A stretch of 64,000 nt of DNA from NCBI RefSeq assembly GCF_000313135.1, contig NW_004457549.1, positions 48,629-112,628 of the forward strand, read 5' to 3'. The notes beneath the pieces were generated by a model, which made no database searches, had not been told where the DNA came from, and saw only the letters and a program-made list of their open reading frames with translations. The position numbers were made by a program, and so were the translations under genes. This stretch comes from Acanthamoeba castellanii str. Neff. Its lineage: Eukaryota > Discosea > Longamoebia > Acanthamoebidae. Numbering within the stretch: position 1 is the stretch's first letter; the number at the start of each line of letters is the position of its first letter. This document shows positions 10,553 through 23,555 of this stretch, piece after piece.

Positions 10553-10744
10553 TGTGTTGCCAGCTGGCACCTGAGTTGCAACTCGCCCAGCACTTGCCAC
10601 AGGGCTGTCACCTATCTGACGCTCTCGGTGATGTACAACTTGTGCAGGCCCAATACTAAGTAAAAGAAATTGGAATTGGAAGAAGACACCACCGATTGCT
10701 GTTGGTTGATGCTGTTGTGTCTATGTACAAATAAATATCTGATC

Positions 10745-13237
10745 TCAGTCCTGGTAGCGGATGGGCGGCGGCGATGGAATGGGCTTGGGCGAGGAGGCGA
10801 GGAGCCACGAGAGGTCGTCCTGCGCGGAGAGCGGCGACGGCAGGAAGGGCAGGGGCGTCGTGACCGAGCCCGGCGGCGACGGATTGATCATCGATGGCGA
10901 GTACAGGTCCTGCAGGAACCCATCTTGTTGCTGCTGGTTCTGTTGCTGCTGCTGCTGCGCGTCGTTGTCATTGTCGTTCTCGTTGTCCTCTTCCATCAAC
11001 TGGAATCGCTCGTCGTCGTGGAAGAGGCCGGGGATGGTGTGGTAGCCCCCGACCGAGATCATCGACGAGAAGACGGGCGGCGGAGTGGTCCCGACCGGAA
11101 GAAGAGACGACGTGCCCGCGCCCGCCGAGGGCAGTGGTGAGGCCGACGAAGACGACGACGACGACGAAAAGGGCGAAGAGGGCGAAGGAGATGACGACTG
11201 CGCGGGAGAGGAAGGGAGGAAGAGGTGGTCGGGCCGCGTCGCTGTCGTCGAGTAGACGTCGCCGGTGCAAGAATCCTCCTCGGCGAGACACGACAGCAGC
11301 GGCGAGGGGAACGTGATGGTCGCCGGCTCGTGTTCGCTCGAGTGCTCCACCATCGAATCGAAGACCGACACGAGCCACTTCATCTGTGGGCGTGTCACGT
11401 CACGTGACAGTCGCAGCGTCAATAGCAATTCATATATATATATATATATAAATAAATAAATATATATAATCTACATCTTTTTATATATAAAGATTAACAT
11501 ATATATGAAGACATGAAGAAAATAGAAAAGATGATGGTTTGTACCTGGCCGTCGGGTCCGTAGAAGATCTGCAGACGGGTCTTGAGGTTGCGCACCTTGC
11601 CGGTGGGCGTGCGGTTGGTGCAGGTCGCGTCGATCGGATCGCTCACGGCGACCCCGCCATTCCCCTTCGCGAAACGACAGATCAGCCGCTGTTGACATCA
11701 CCACCACCCACCACAGGTCAGCCAATTAATTGCAGGACAGAGAAGTATCAGAACAAGGAGCCCGCGCGACGCGTGTGGTCGTCACCTTGTTCGTCTCGTT
11801 TCGGCACACGGCGGAGAACGGGCTGCCGACGAGTTGATGCTACCATACGCGCGCGCAACGAGTCAGTACGGAGAGAAAAATAGAAGAGGGAAGGGGAGTC
11901 CTAGATGTGGGGTGTGGCGTACGAGCGGCAGCTGGACAACGGAGCAGAAGACGCGGTTGGCGGAGATGATCTGGGGCATCCCGAGCCCGCACGGCAGCGT
12001 GCCCCAGCCGCGCATGGTGCTCATGTCCGGGACCTGCATCGCTATAAAGGGCTTCCTGCAACGCGACAACAAATAATAGTAATAAATAAATAAATAAAGT
12101 AATAGTAATAGTAAATACAGAGTGAGCAAAGGTCATGTTACATTCCAATGACATGTCATGTAGGCGCGCAATACGGACCTGATGTCGTCGATGACAAAGG
12201 AGCCTTTCTTGATTCGGTAGTAGGCGAGGAAAGGCATGAGCCGATAGAGCTCCTTTTGAATGTGCGACGTAGCGAGAAACGGACTCGGAATGTTGAGCAG
12301 CATTGGTTGTGCTGCAACACACACACGGAACACACACACACACAGCACAAGCGACATTGTGAGTCATTAAGACGATGGCGGCACTCAACCCTAGAGCACA
12401 TACCTGGTGCGGCCTGGGTGATGCGCTCGACCTTTTCGTCGGTCTGCTCCTGCTTCTCGCGCAGCAGCACCACCTCCTTGTGCAGGTCCTGGTTGGACTT
12501 CTTCAGCTCCCGCACCTCCTCGACGAGCAGCGTCAGAATGCTCTCCAGCATGCCGCCCTTCTGGCCTTGACCCGGCAGAGCTGACACGGCCGTCGACGTC
12601 GTGGCGGCGGTGGGCAGTGGCGGCTGCGNNNNNNNNNNNNNNNNNNNNNNNNNNNNNNNNNNNNNNNNNNNNNNNNNNNNNNNNNNNNNNNNNNNNNNNN
12701 NNNNNNNNNNNNNNNNNNNNNNNNNNNNNNNNNNNNNNNNNNNNNNNNNNNNNNNNNNNNNNNNNNNNNNNNNNNNNNNNNNNNNNNNNNNNNNNNNNNN
12801 NNNNNTGGCCTGGGACTGGGCCTCGGCACGCTTGGTGGGCGTCTGGAAGGTGAAGTGGAAGATGCCGCCCTCTCGTGCGTCCTCTCCGTTCTTCTTCCCA
12901 GCTGCGCGGCACGAGCGAGTGGATTTGATTATTATTATTATTTATAAAAATAAAATAAATAAATCGAAATTGAAATGCATGGATAGATTACCTGGACGGC
13001 CACGCTTCTTAGGTGCGGCATCAACGCATTCGTGACCGCGATTCAATCCCACACAACGGCGACATGGCCTCTGCCTGCACACACAGAATTAATCTGCTGT
13101 TGCCATCTCCATTGAGATTGCAGCAGAATTAAGATATACCCGTCACAGGCCGTATGTGCAAGGCGGCAAGCCTGGCATGCGACATGTCGCACTCCGTATT
13201 TCTTTGATGTGGTTTCCTCATCCATTGCGCTCGCCAT
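10745..13237 (-). CDS. Zn2Cys6 (GAL4-type) zinc-cluster transcription factor, interrupted by assembly gap
   Basis: Predicted sequence-specific DNA-binding regulator in the nucleus. Exon 1 (13237 down) ends CQACRLAHTACDG and joins to the next exon, giving PCRRCVGLNRGHEC. Together these make C-x2-C-x6-C-x5-C-x2-C-x8-C, the binuclear zinc cluster, followed by the basic PKKRGRP. The 177-N gap falls in the linker. After it comes a leucine-zipper-like coiled coil (LTLLVEEVRELKKSNQDLHK, LLREKQEQ). A conserved-looking globular region follows (LYRLMPFLAYYRIKKGSFVI, STMRGWGTLPCGLGMPQII, RLICRFAKGNGG). The C-terminal part is rich in Ser, Pro, Gln and acidic residues, like an activation domain. The stop is at 10745-10747. 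This family is rare outside fungi, although amoebozoans have a few. Target genes are unknown. Confidence 0.8.
12629..12805. other. Assembly gap (177 N)
   Basis: A run of 177 unknown bases lies inside the coding or intron sequence of the Zn2Cys6 factor. The true gap length may differ, so the reading frame across it cannot be checked. Confidence 1.
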
Positions 13238-13785
13238 GTCTGGTTGCTTGCGGGGAGTTGCTTGGTGTGGTGGAGTTCTGCCAGAAGGATGCGGCGGGGA
13301 ATTCTTCGAAATGACTTTTCCCCATTAGGTCAAAAGCCCGGCTCGTTCCGCCGGATTTCCGTGATACCGATTAAAAAGAGCCAATGGCATCTCTCGCCGA
13401 AGCGACAAAGAGAAAAGCTGTGGTCGGAGAGAAAATGCAAACATGTGAAGATGGAGAAGGCAAAATGAAGAAGGGAGGATGGGATGTGGCTGTCTGCTGA
13501 TGAGGTGGGCCGCGTAAGGTGGAGGTTGACTGTTCTCAGTTGCTGCGTCACTGGCGGGCCAAAGAAGAAGAAGGAGACACTCGTCTTCGCCAGAGGGAGG
13601 GTTGTCGTCGGCAGAGAGTGGCAGGAGGGCACGCGTCGGTGCCAACAAGTGTCAAGTCGTGCGTATGTACAGTTGTGGCGCTCTCGAGGTTGGTCGCTGT
13701 CGAGTTTAAGTCCGATCAGGAAGCGCTCAGCCGCTCGTCTGAACGAAGAGAAAACGAGACGTAAGAATCGGCGTTCAGTTTGAAC
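13238..13785. other. Intergenic region, tandem minus-strand genes
   Basis: 548 bp between the start of the Zn2Cys6 gene and the stop of the DUF3825 gene. It should hold the Zn2Cys6 promoter and the DUF3825 3' UTR. Short overlapping frames on both strands show no domain. A G10 tract abuts the downstream stop codon. Confidence 0.4.
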
Positions 13786-16700
13786 CTAATGGGGGGGGGG
13801 ACAAAGCGTTACCGTGGAGTCGCTGCTATCTTCTTCGGTGTCCTCGCTTTCCTCGCCTTCGGTTTCGCTCACCCACTTCTCGATCTCGGCCTCGAATCGG
13901 AACTCATCTTCGTCGTCATCGTGGTTCCTCTTGGTCTTGTAGTTGCGCTTGGCTCCAATCTGGCCAGAGCCGTAGTGGTGGTTCAAGCCCTCGGTGCGAC
14001 TGCAGGCCAACAACCTGAGATCATGGACACCAGGGTGTGAGTCATGGGTTCATCCTAAACACATCGCACGATCCCTGCCAACCAGAGAGAAGAGGGGCAA
14101 TACCAGGACTGTCGGATCTTCTTTACGCGGCGGGCGTTGGCGAAGGCCTGGGCCAAGGTCAGAAGCGAAGTCGCGACATAGCAGCTCAGGCGACCCTCGC
14201 TGCAAGAGATAATAGAATAAATACGGATTGCGATCCGAGAGTGAGTGAGTTCTACCGCTTTACGGCGTTGAGGCCAAAAAGGGTGAAGTCACGAACCTGT
14301 CGTATCTCCTCTCGAGCGCGACAATCAAGTCGGGCTTCTGGAGCTTGCGCGGCCTGACGTATACAGGTGCTAGGAACTCCAAATGGAAGGCGCCTGGATT
14401 GCAGAGCGATCAGGAATGGATCCACACACAAGAGTGGTCAAGAACAACTACGAACCTGAGGCATCGGCTCGCGACTGGGGAACGGCCAGAGAGGGGTCGT
14501 TTTGAAGCGAACGAAGACAGCGAGTGAGGGCGAAGTCGAGGCTAGCGCGCCTGTTAGGAGGACAAGTTAGCTGCCGCACGTTGACATGCCAGCCCACGCG
14601 ATGAACGAAACGTACCTGGCAGTGTCTGTGACGAAGGCGAGTTCGTCCTTGGTGTAGGCGCACTGGTCGAATCTCTTGCAGTTGGCTTTGTTCTTGAGGA
14701 CGTGTTCGGCGTTGAGGTAGATCTTGACGCCCGGTACGACGTAGAGGTCCTGCACGCTTTCGAAGTAGCGCGGCGGCGACGGCAGAACGTCGACGATGGT
14801 GCGTGGGGTCGAGGCGGTCGACGACGAGGCGGAGCTGGAGTTGCTCAGGCCGTACTTCTCGACCAGAGAGAACTCATCGCTCCAAGCATGGAATGCCCAG
14901 CGCTGAGGTGATGCGTAAGGCCACTCGGAGTTCCTGGTGAAGACGGCGTAGAGTGGCTCCTCGTCCTCCTTAGTGAGGCTGCCGAGATGGATGGCACAGC
15001 GCTCAACACGCCGCCCGCCGAGTTGCTTGTCTCTACGCTCAGCGGCGGTGAGGAACGTAGAGGGCTCCTCAGTCACGGTCGCTGCAGCGAGGAAGCGCAC
15101 GATGTACTTCGGCACGTGCGGGGGTGCTTCGTCGACGCTTCTTCTGCCGTGCAGCTCCGCCTCGATGCGCTTCTCCTTGCGTCCCTGGTCGCGGTAGCCG
15201 TTCTCGGCGTCCTTCTTCTGTCGCTCGTCCCGCAGCATGGCTCGCTCCTTGCGCCGCTGTCGCTCCTTCCTCTCGCAACGCACGGCGCCGCGATTCTGCT
15301 CCTCCAAATATTCAAAATGGTGGCATAGGTAGTCGTAGAGCATCCCACCACGCGAGTCCTCGCGATCCCGGCCCGCAGGCTCGTAGTTCCACAGGTCGCG
15401 CTCCTCGCTGTCGATCATGCTCTTGAGCTCGGCGAGGTTCTGTACGAGGTCGGGGAAATGGGCGAAGGCGAGCAGCCGAGGCTCCTCGGTGATGACCATG
15501 TCGTACGACGGGGTTGGCTCAACCTTGCCGGTGCGTGCCTTTCTGGCGTCGTCCTTCTCGACTCTCCGCTTCTGGTCCTCCGTAGCCGGCTCGACGGAAG
15601 GGTGCGGGAGGAGGAAGTCCTGAAGAGTGTCTTGGCTCTGTAGATGAACCTCAATGCCCCGCTTGAATCGGTAGAGCACGCCCATGTCGTTGGGCCTGAG
15701 CAGGTGGCCGCGGTCGTCGCCACCCTCGGCGGCCAGTCTGCATTGCTCCTGCCACAGTTTGTGCTTGAGCTCGTCGACGGTGGCCGACAGCGGAGCGATG
15801 GTGCGGAACATCTCCTCGTCTTCGTCTTCGCCGTCGTAAGTTCGCCGCCTGACGATCCGCAGCGTCACTCTAGCGTCTCGGGCATCGAGGTCCGTAGGCG
15901 GCTTCTCCGAGGCGACGCTGCGCAGGAAGGTGGCCAGCCATGGGCTGAAAACTTCATACTTGTCTGCCAGCAGCGCCCAATCCTCTCGAGACACGGCCTT
16001 AGGTGCCTGTTTGTGGCAATGGCGGAGTTAGTGGTTCCGTACAATAACATGCGCACACAGCAAATGAAGAGGGCGGAAGGAAGAATGACCTGCTTCGCGA
16101 TCTCGCGCACGAGGTCACGGGCCGTCTGGACTTTCCGTTGAGCGAAGCATGCGAGAAGTATCCTATCTGCCAGGTGACTGTCGACCAGGCCGTCGCCGAG
16201 CATGTCGCGTAGCTCCGTCCGCATCAGCTCCTCCCACTTGGCCATCGACCGCTTGCTTCGCATGTCGTCTTCGCACCGCTCGCTCGCATGTGCTACCTTG
16301 GCGTCGAAGAGCAGCGTGCGGCAGAACAGCTTGGTCTTGCGCGTGACACCCGAGGGCTTACCGCCAACAGCGGCGCTCCGCTTCTTCGCTCCCTCGCCGT
16401 GGGCCGCGGACGCTTCGCGAGTCTTCAGGTATTCCTCGTAGGCGTGCGCGAGACGCGTTGCTTTGGCCTTGGCCAGAAGTGGCGAATCCCTGATCTTCTT
16501 GAGCTGCCCGACGATCTGCTCGTCCACTCCCTCGCGACCGCCTCCCAAATCGACGGAGGGTCTCCTAGCGGCGGCGGCGGCGGCGGAAGCGAAGGGCGGC
16601 GGATTAGGGGCGGGATAGGTGGCACGCAGCAGTTCCGGTCCTGAGATCGTTCGAGTCGGCTTCTCCAGCGGTCCTTCCCACGAGAAGTGGCGGGTGGGCG

Positions 16701-18358
16701 GTCGGGACGCCACCGATGAAGGGCGGTACTGGTGGTGCGACGGTACGTAGACGCCCGAAGTCGAGAGGGAGAGCGGCTGGGCGAGAGGCTGATGCTGAGC
16801 ATGATGCGGAGGGAGAAGGTGTTGCCCCGAGAGCGAGAGCATGCCGTCGGCTGAGTACGAATGTTGGTGGTGCGAGGCCGGTGCTGTCGGCGGAGGCTGG
16901 GCTGCCGAAGCCGATGCAGGATACGACCAGAGCGAATAGGGAAACGCGTGCGAGGAGAAGGCCGAAAACTCGTCAGAGGAGCGGGAGACGGGGATGCCAC
17001 CGTTGCTGCTGCCGATCGCGGGCCTCTCCACCAGCCCACCGCCATCGAACCCGGGTGACTCGTGCTGTCCACCTCCCGACGTGAGCGGCGGCGAGTAGAA
17101 GTGCGGCGACGTGTACGGTGGAACGGCGCTGTCGGACTGTTGCAAGGCGTGAAACGATGATGACGCGGATGATGGCGCTCCAGGTCGTGTGGCGCTCGCT
17201 GGCGAGGAGACGAACATGGATCCCGAGAAGGAGTCTCTGGGCGAGTGCGGTAGCGATGAAGGCGGGGTGTTCGAAGGCGACGAGACTCTCGACGAGGAGC
17301 TTGACGATGGGCTCGATGATGACGGACTGCTGGGCAGCGACGAGTGCATGGCGATCGAGAAGGGCGGGGCCGTGGGCGAGAGCGTCGACGATGACAGGTA
17401 GGGGTGCTGAGGCTGTACGCTGTCGTCCATCGCCATGATCCCTGTCCTTCCTCCTCCGGCCGACATCCCCTGCGCAGCACGTCACACAAACCGAGAAAGC
17501 ACAAGACAATGTTGGAAGAAGCCCTCAAAGTAGCGTCTTGTGGTATCTGGTGCCCTAAAATAGCGAGGTGGAAAGGATAGGTACCTTGAGCGAGAGGGGA
17601 GGCGCTGAAGCCCGCATGGGGTTTCTCTGAGGGGCGGGAGCGGTCGTAGCGGTGCGGGTGGGGACGTCGCCACAGGACACGTGGGCCGCTACGAGGTACG
17701 AGGCCGCAGCGGGCAGCATGTGTCGATCTTCACGTCTATACTGGTCGAAGACGACGGTCTCAGCGTTGGGCGACTTCTTCTGCTGCACGAGCACGACAGG
17801 TCCGCGCAGGGCCGGTCCACCGCGGATGAGCTTGGGCACCCAGGGATTGGTGCGCCCCTGGCTGCATCGATTCTGGTAGATGAGGCAGAGCCGCGGGAAG
17901 GTGAGATGATCCTCCTGGAAGTACCACTTGAGAAGTCGATCGCCTCCCGCAAAGATCTTCCTCGCGAAATCGTTCTGTCGCAGGAAGGCATTCGTGAACG
18001 CCTCGTGCTCCTTCGGGTAGGTCTTGCAGAAGAGATCGACCTCGATGGGCTTCACCTTTTCGTCATCGATTAGCAGCAGCACCGTATTTCTCTGACCTCC
18101 TTGCTGATCTCCACCTCCCCCCAGCACGCTGCCGCTCTTCTTCTGCTGTTGCTTGCCCTTCGTCTCTTTCTTCGGCGACGATTTCGTTCTTACTGGCACG
18201 TTGCCGCTCCCGCTCCTACTCGCCCAGCTGATGTCGCTCGTCTCCGAGGTGTTCGCGTCGTAGTGTTCGCCACCTTGGTTCTCCTTCTCGCCTTCGCGTT
18301 CCATCATCATCAGATGATGTTGATGTAGCTGCTGCTGATGTAGTGCTGTGTCCTCCAT
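13786..18358 (-). CDS. Large DUF3825-domain protein
   Basis: Start at 18358. Exon 1 (Gln/His-rich, then QRNTVLLLIDDEKVKPIEVD, HLTFPRLCLIYQNRC) splices in frame at about 17590/17470 to a Ser/Pro-rich low-complexity region. A helical region follows (RMANWEEL-like, EDDMRSKRSMAKWEELMRTE), then the exon 15994-14567. The DUF3825 signature is clear in order: LLAFAHFPDLVQNLAELK, LYDYLCHHFEYL, IHLGSLTKEDEEPLYAVF, SPPRYFESVQDLYVVPGVKI, YLNAEHVLKN, DPSLAVPQ, KPDLIVALERRY, LLTLAQAFANARRVKK. The domain is known mainly from bacteria; its function is undefined, and a nucleic-acid role has been suggested from domain partners. The C-terminal exons (14350-13786, acidic tail) are short and their joins less certain. 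About 1,250 residues. No catalytic motif is recognised, so function is left open. Confidence 0.75.
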
Positions 18359-19380
18359 CTTCGTCCTTCACTCCGACGCGCGGTGGCCTCGTCGCGTAGT
18401 GGATGCCGAGCTCTCGCGTGCCACCTCCTCCTTCGTGCACCACTGAGTAGTGCTGTCGCGGCCTCTTCGTCTTGTTCCTTGCGCTACTCGGTGCCTAGTT
18501 GTGGAGCTGTTGCCGTGTTCGCGAAGGTGCAGTAAAAAGAAGATGTGAGCGTATTGGCAGGCGACCAGACAAGACAAGGAAGACATCCGCCACCTCCACA
18601 GCTTCTCGTGTTTGGTGGTGGAGGTGGTGCAGCAAGAACACAAGAGCACAACCTCGTACCTGCAGCAACTTCAGCAAGAATCGGTCAGCAGCTGTGCCTG
18701 CGACCTCCTCCCTCCTTGCTTTCTTTCTTCTCTTCTAGAGCTACGCGCGTAGCACGTCGCGAGCTGGCTTGACCCGACGTCTCGAAGGGCAACAGAGAAG
18801 AGAGCACAAAAGACAGAGCCAGGCCGGCTGGCCGTTGGGCAGAGCTTGGCTGGGCGGAGCGGCAGACGAAAGTGCCCAAACAATCAGCCCGCCTTTCTGC
18901 TTCTTTTCTCGCCCAATAATTTCATGGGATACCGGAATGCAGCGCCCAATTAGAGGGCCGGTGCGAAAGCGGAAGGTGGGGCGAAGAGGGTGATGGATGG
19001 CGACACTCTCGCGACGACAGGCCATCGACAGGTCACCGGATTGATAAGGACCGGGACAGAGAGTGTCGGCCAGGCGAGATGCAGACCAGTTTCCCACACC
19101 TGGCCTTGCTCTTGGGCTTGCTGGCCAGCAAAACCGGCGGTTCAAGTCTGGCACCAACCAGCTGCACCACTGCGGTAGTGGTCTGGCCAATCACAATACA
19201 GGGTGGCATGTGCCGATTTTACCCTGTGACACGCACGATGCGATCGTGTGTCTGGTGGGTATTGTATTTCAGCAACAAACAATAAATAAATAGATCACAA
19301 ATAAATAACTGTTACTCCGTTGTGTTGAGTTGACTGCTATCTGTCGGGGGTGATGGAGCAGTGCCTTCTCTTCTTCTTCT
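18359..19380. other. Intergenic region, no supported gene
   Basis: About 1 kb between two tandem minus-strand genes, containing the DUF3825 promoter and the BTB gene's 3' flank. Several 60-150-codon frames overlap on both strands, but none has a domain, consistent start context or splice logic. An aataaataaatag run lies at about 19278-19292. Confidence 0.4.
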
Positions 19381-22300
19381 TCATGGGGAAAAGGGTTCCG
19401 TCGAGGCGCTGGATGGTCGCCGTGAGTCCTCGGACGTGAGCGAGTCGAATTCGTCCTCGGACGTCAAGCCGACGTACTTGTCCACGAAGCACCGCTTGAT
19501 GTGGTCCAACTGCGAGAGAACGAAGCTGTGCACCCTCTCCGCCAGCGTGTCCATCTTGCTCGTCCCTGTTTTGTATCGATGAGCCGACAACACGACACGA
19601 ACTTTGCCCTTGAGTGGGCGACTTACCAACGGCGAGGAAGTGAGAGTAGACGAGCTCGATGGGCTTGGATTCCTCGTCGCAGTGGCTGAGCGACTGCACG
19701 TGAAGGATTGGCGCCTCGTCGGGGAAATAAGGGGTGAACGAAACTGCGCGCAAGCAACAGACGTGTGTGAGCACAACAACCTCATGGATTCTAGCCTCCA
19801 GCCAGCCGGCGCGCGTACTCGATAAGAGGAACAGGAAGGAGCTGTCAAAGTGGAACGTGATCTTGCGGTAGTCTTCATCGCATTCCAATGGACTGACACA
19901 ACACACCGCGGTGAGTATAAAGAACAAAGAAAGTGACTGTGATGGCGGCGACGATGCGCAGTACCTGCCAAAGATCTTGGACGCGGATCGGCAGAACTCC
20001 TTGCGCGGGAGGAGCGACACGTAGTCGAGGAGGTTGTAGAACTCGCACTCGAGCATGAGCTCCTTGCGGTCGCCGGCCGATTCGGGCCACACCATGGCGC
20101 CCGTGCGGAGGAAGTTGAGAATGAGCCGGAAGTGCTTGGCGTCCCGGTCGATGAAGTAGCCCTTCTCCTGCTGCTCGGGCGGCAGCGAGCAGAAGTAATG
20201 CGACGTGAAGATGAGGCAGAGCGTGCAGTTGGGGTACTTGCGCAGGGTCTCGATCGACGTGAAGAAGACCTCGCCGCCGATGTTGAGCTTGATCTGCTTG
20301 TTGGGCGTGATGAGCTGCGTGGCCATCTTTTGCTGTGACTCCCACAGCAGCCGCTCGAGCTCGAGCTTCTGCTTCTCCTCCTGCATTTCGTAACGAATCG
20401 AAGTGTGAGAACTGGCCTCGCTGTGGCGGCCATCATTATGACTGCTTGTGTGGTGGCGTACATGTAGACGTGCGAGTTCGATCTTGAGGATCTCATTGAC
20501 AGCCTCGGTCTTTGCCAATCGATCGATCTTGTCCGTCTCCAGGGCCTGTCGAGCCAGAACAACGCCGCCACGTCAACTAAACAAAATAAAATAAACACAT
20601 CGCGAGGGGAAGAGCTGTACGTTGGACGAGTCGCTGAGGAGCTGGGCGAGCCGGCTGGAGCAGGAGCCCCCAGAAGACGACAGCTGGCTGCGGCACGACT
20701 TGGTCTACGTAAAAACCACATCACTCGTGTCAGTCCGCAGTCATGACCCACGGGAGAGAGGCATTCATTGCACACACATACCCTCGTGAGCGAGTAGTCC
20801 GTCTTCTCCTCCGGTGACTCGGAGTCCTCTGTGATGGGTCCGGCTGCCGTTAGTGGGACCCAATGGGCGAAATTGGGGTGGGGGGGGGGTGAAAGCCGGC
20901 GCCAAGTACCAGAGCCAGAGTATTGGATGCGGCGCGAGGCGCTGCCTCGACGCCGGCGCGAGGGCGACTTGGACGACAAGTCCTCCTTGGACTGACGTAT
21001 CTGGTCTTTGTTCTCCCTCTTGCCCTTCTTGGTCTGCTTGCTCTCCTTGTTCTTCTTCTTGGCCGCTGTGGTTGTCGCCTTGCTGGGCGAGCCGTCCCGC
21101 GACCGACCGCGCTCGGCCGCCTTCTTCTCCGTCCGGCCTCGCCTTCGGAAGAAGCGGCTCGTCACCGTCTCCATGTCCTTCTCCACCTCCGTCTCGTGGT
21201 CCGACTCCGAGTCGCTCGTGAGGTTGTCGATGCTCGCGCTCACATTAATGTAATCTCCATTCCTAATCACGTTTGCGTGTGCGGGGGGGGGGAAGCAAAA
21301 GCGAAAGCGAATGACAAAGAACGAAAACGAGGCGTGAGTCACATCAGGCATGCTTAGGGGGTGGGGGGATGGTGAGCGTACTGAGCGGCGTCGCCGATGG
21401 AGGAACCGTTGGGCGAGGAGCCGTTGCTGCCGTAGGAGAAGATGAACGGGCGCCTGGTGCCGCTGTTGCCGCTCGACAGCGACGACTTCTTGCGTCCGGC
21501 GGACGAGGCCGCGGTGCTAGTGGTCGAGTAGGAGAGTGATGACGTCAGCGACGTCGTCGACGCGTTGGCCGCGGCCAAGAAGAACGAAGGCGGCGAGCCC
21601 AGGGACGACGAGGCGGAAGATGATGTTTCGCAGGTTGTCGCGGTCGTCGACGGCATGAGGGCCAGCGGCGACGACTTGGGGATGATGGTGGTCCCCTTGG
21701 CATTCTTCGCATTCTTCATCTTGGGCAGGGACGACGACGAGAGGCTCTTGTTGCGGAATGAAAAGCCGAGCGAGTACTTGGGCCGCTTCCGCTTCACCTC
21801 CGCCGTCTGCGGGTGGTCGCCGCTGTAGGCGCCGCCGTAGCCGTTGCTGTTGTCCCTCCGCCGCTCCTCCTTCTCACGCTCCCTTCGCGCCTTCTCTCTT
21901 TCCTTCTCTCTTTCTTTTTCCTCCTTCTTGCGCGCCTTGCGGTCGTCCTTGACCGCGGCCGTTCGCTGCTGCGACCGGGCGGTGGTGGTCAGCTGACGGC
22001 ACTCGACGGCCGACGACGAGGAGGAGAGGAAGAAGCGCGACGCCGACGTGTTGTCCCTGTCCCTGTCCTTGTCCTCCGACTTGCGGCTCTTGCTGCTGTT
22101 GGCCCGCTTGCGGCCGGGCGGCGTGGTGCGGTCCCTGTCGCGCCGGTTCTCCCTGCCCTCGTTCTCGCTCTCGGCCTTCTTGCTGCTGCTGGCCTTCTTC
22201 TTGCCCTTGTTGCTCCGCTTGAGCTCCTTCTCCTTCTCCTTCTCGCGCCTCTTCTGCTCCTTCATCTCCTTCTCCTTTTCGCGCCGCTCGTTCTCCGGCG

Positions 22301-23555
22301 TGCGCGGGACTCCCTGGCTCGCCGCCGGCTGCTGCTGGAGCTGCTCGGCGCGGAGGAGGTGGACCCGCTTCCAGCTCTCGGCGTTGGCGCCGTGCCACTC
22401 CTCCTCGGAGAGCACCTCGGACAGCTCGAGCTCGCGCCGCTTGAGCTCCTCGAGCGTTAGAACCTCGCCCACGCTCCGCACGCCCTGCGAGGCCTCGCCC
22501 TTGTTGAGCAGGTTGGCGTTGCTGGTGCTCGGGCTGCTGGTCAGCTCGCTCAGGCACTGGTGCGAGCCGCTCGAGTGCTGCGACTGGTCCAGGCGCGCCG
22601 ACGACAGCGGCGACGACGCACAGCCACCGCCGCCCAAGCCCGCGAACGACGACAGGTTGAACGAAGTGGTGGACGAGCACGACGACGTGGGCGAGATCGA
22701 GCCCGACGGCTCGAGGAAGAACGAGAGCAGGTGCGGCGGCGGCGACGAGGCCGTGGCCGACGACGAGGCGATGACAGGGTTGAAGCCGCGGCTGCTGCCG
22801 TAGAGCGAGGCCGACGGCGACGACGTCGTGGAAGACGACGAGCCGTTCTTGATGAGCGGCAGCGGCAGGTGGGGCAGGTGGTGGCTGTGGTGGTTGTTGA
22901 GGTACGACGTGTTGCTCACGTAGTGCTGCAGATGCTGCAGGTTGAGCACCGGCAGCGACGTGGTCGACGACTGCGACGTGTAGAGGCCGCCGCTGCCGCT
23001 GACGCCGTTGGTGCTGTTGGCGCAGCTGCTGCCGTTGGAGGAGGAGGCCAGCGACATGGCGGTGCCGTTGGCGACGAAGTAGCCACTGCCCCGGCCGCTG
23101 CTGTCGCTGTCGCCCATCTCGTAGGTGCTGCCACCCGTCAGCCCGCGCTCGCGCACCAGGTTGAGCAGCTCGTCCACGTCCAGGTGGTCGCCGCCCGACG
23201 TCACCGTCACCGCCACCGCCGTCGCCAGGTGAATGCCCTCCTCCTGCTCCTCCTGCTCCTCCTCCGCCCCCATCTTTCCGCTGTTCTCGACCTTGTTGCA
23301 GGCCTTCTTGTTCTTGCTCTTCGAGTTGCGCCGCGCGATGCTGGGGCTGCCGCCGTTGGTGCTGGTGGTGGCGGTGGTGGCCAGCGCCGCGGCAGGGTCG
23401 TTGGCCGCAGCGCGCTTGCTGTCCTTGCGGCGGTGGTCGGCGCCGCTGCCCAGCGAGTTGAGGCCGGACGAGGAGGAGAAGGAATTCGAAGAAGAAGAAG
23501 CCATGGTGGTGGCGGTGGTGGCAGAGGCGGGAATGGGGAGCGCCAGGGCCGTCAT
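19381..23555 (-). CDS. T1-type BTB/POZ (KCTD-like) protein with long low-complexity N-terminus
   Basis: The C-terminal third has a potassium-channel tetramerisation BTB fold: IKLNIGGEVFFTSIETLRKY, YFIDRDAKHFRLILNFLRTG, ELMLECEFYNLLDYVSLL. KCTD proteins commonly act as Cullin-3 adaptors or oligomeric scaffolds. A Glu-rich coiled coil (EEKQKLELERLLWESQQK) precedes the BTB. The first exon (23555 down, about 730 codons) is almost all Ser/Asn/Ala and Lys/Arg/Glu low complexity, with Lys-Arg-Glu-rich helical stretches and many potential nuclear-localisation signals. It joins to NGDYINVSASIDNL in frame at about 21383/21265. The last join, at about 19625/19567, gives KMDTLAERVHSFVLSQLDHI and ends at 19381-19383. 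Start at 23555 is the first Met in frame after a likely UTR. Partner and target are unknown. Confidence 0.8.

Noticed and set aside
12629..12805. Domain boundary inferred from missing sequence
   Set aside because: It is a gap of Ns; nothing can be concluded about the protein there.
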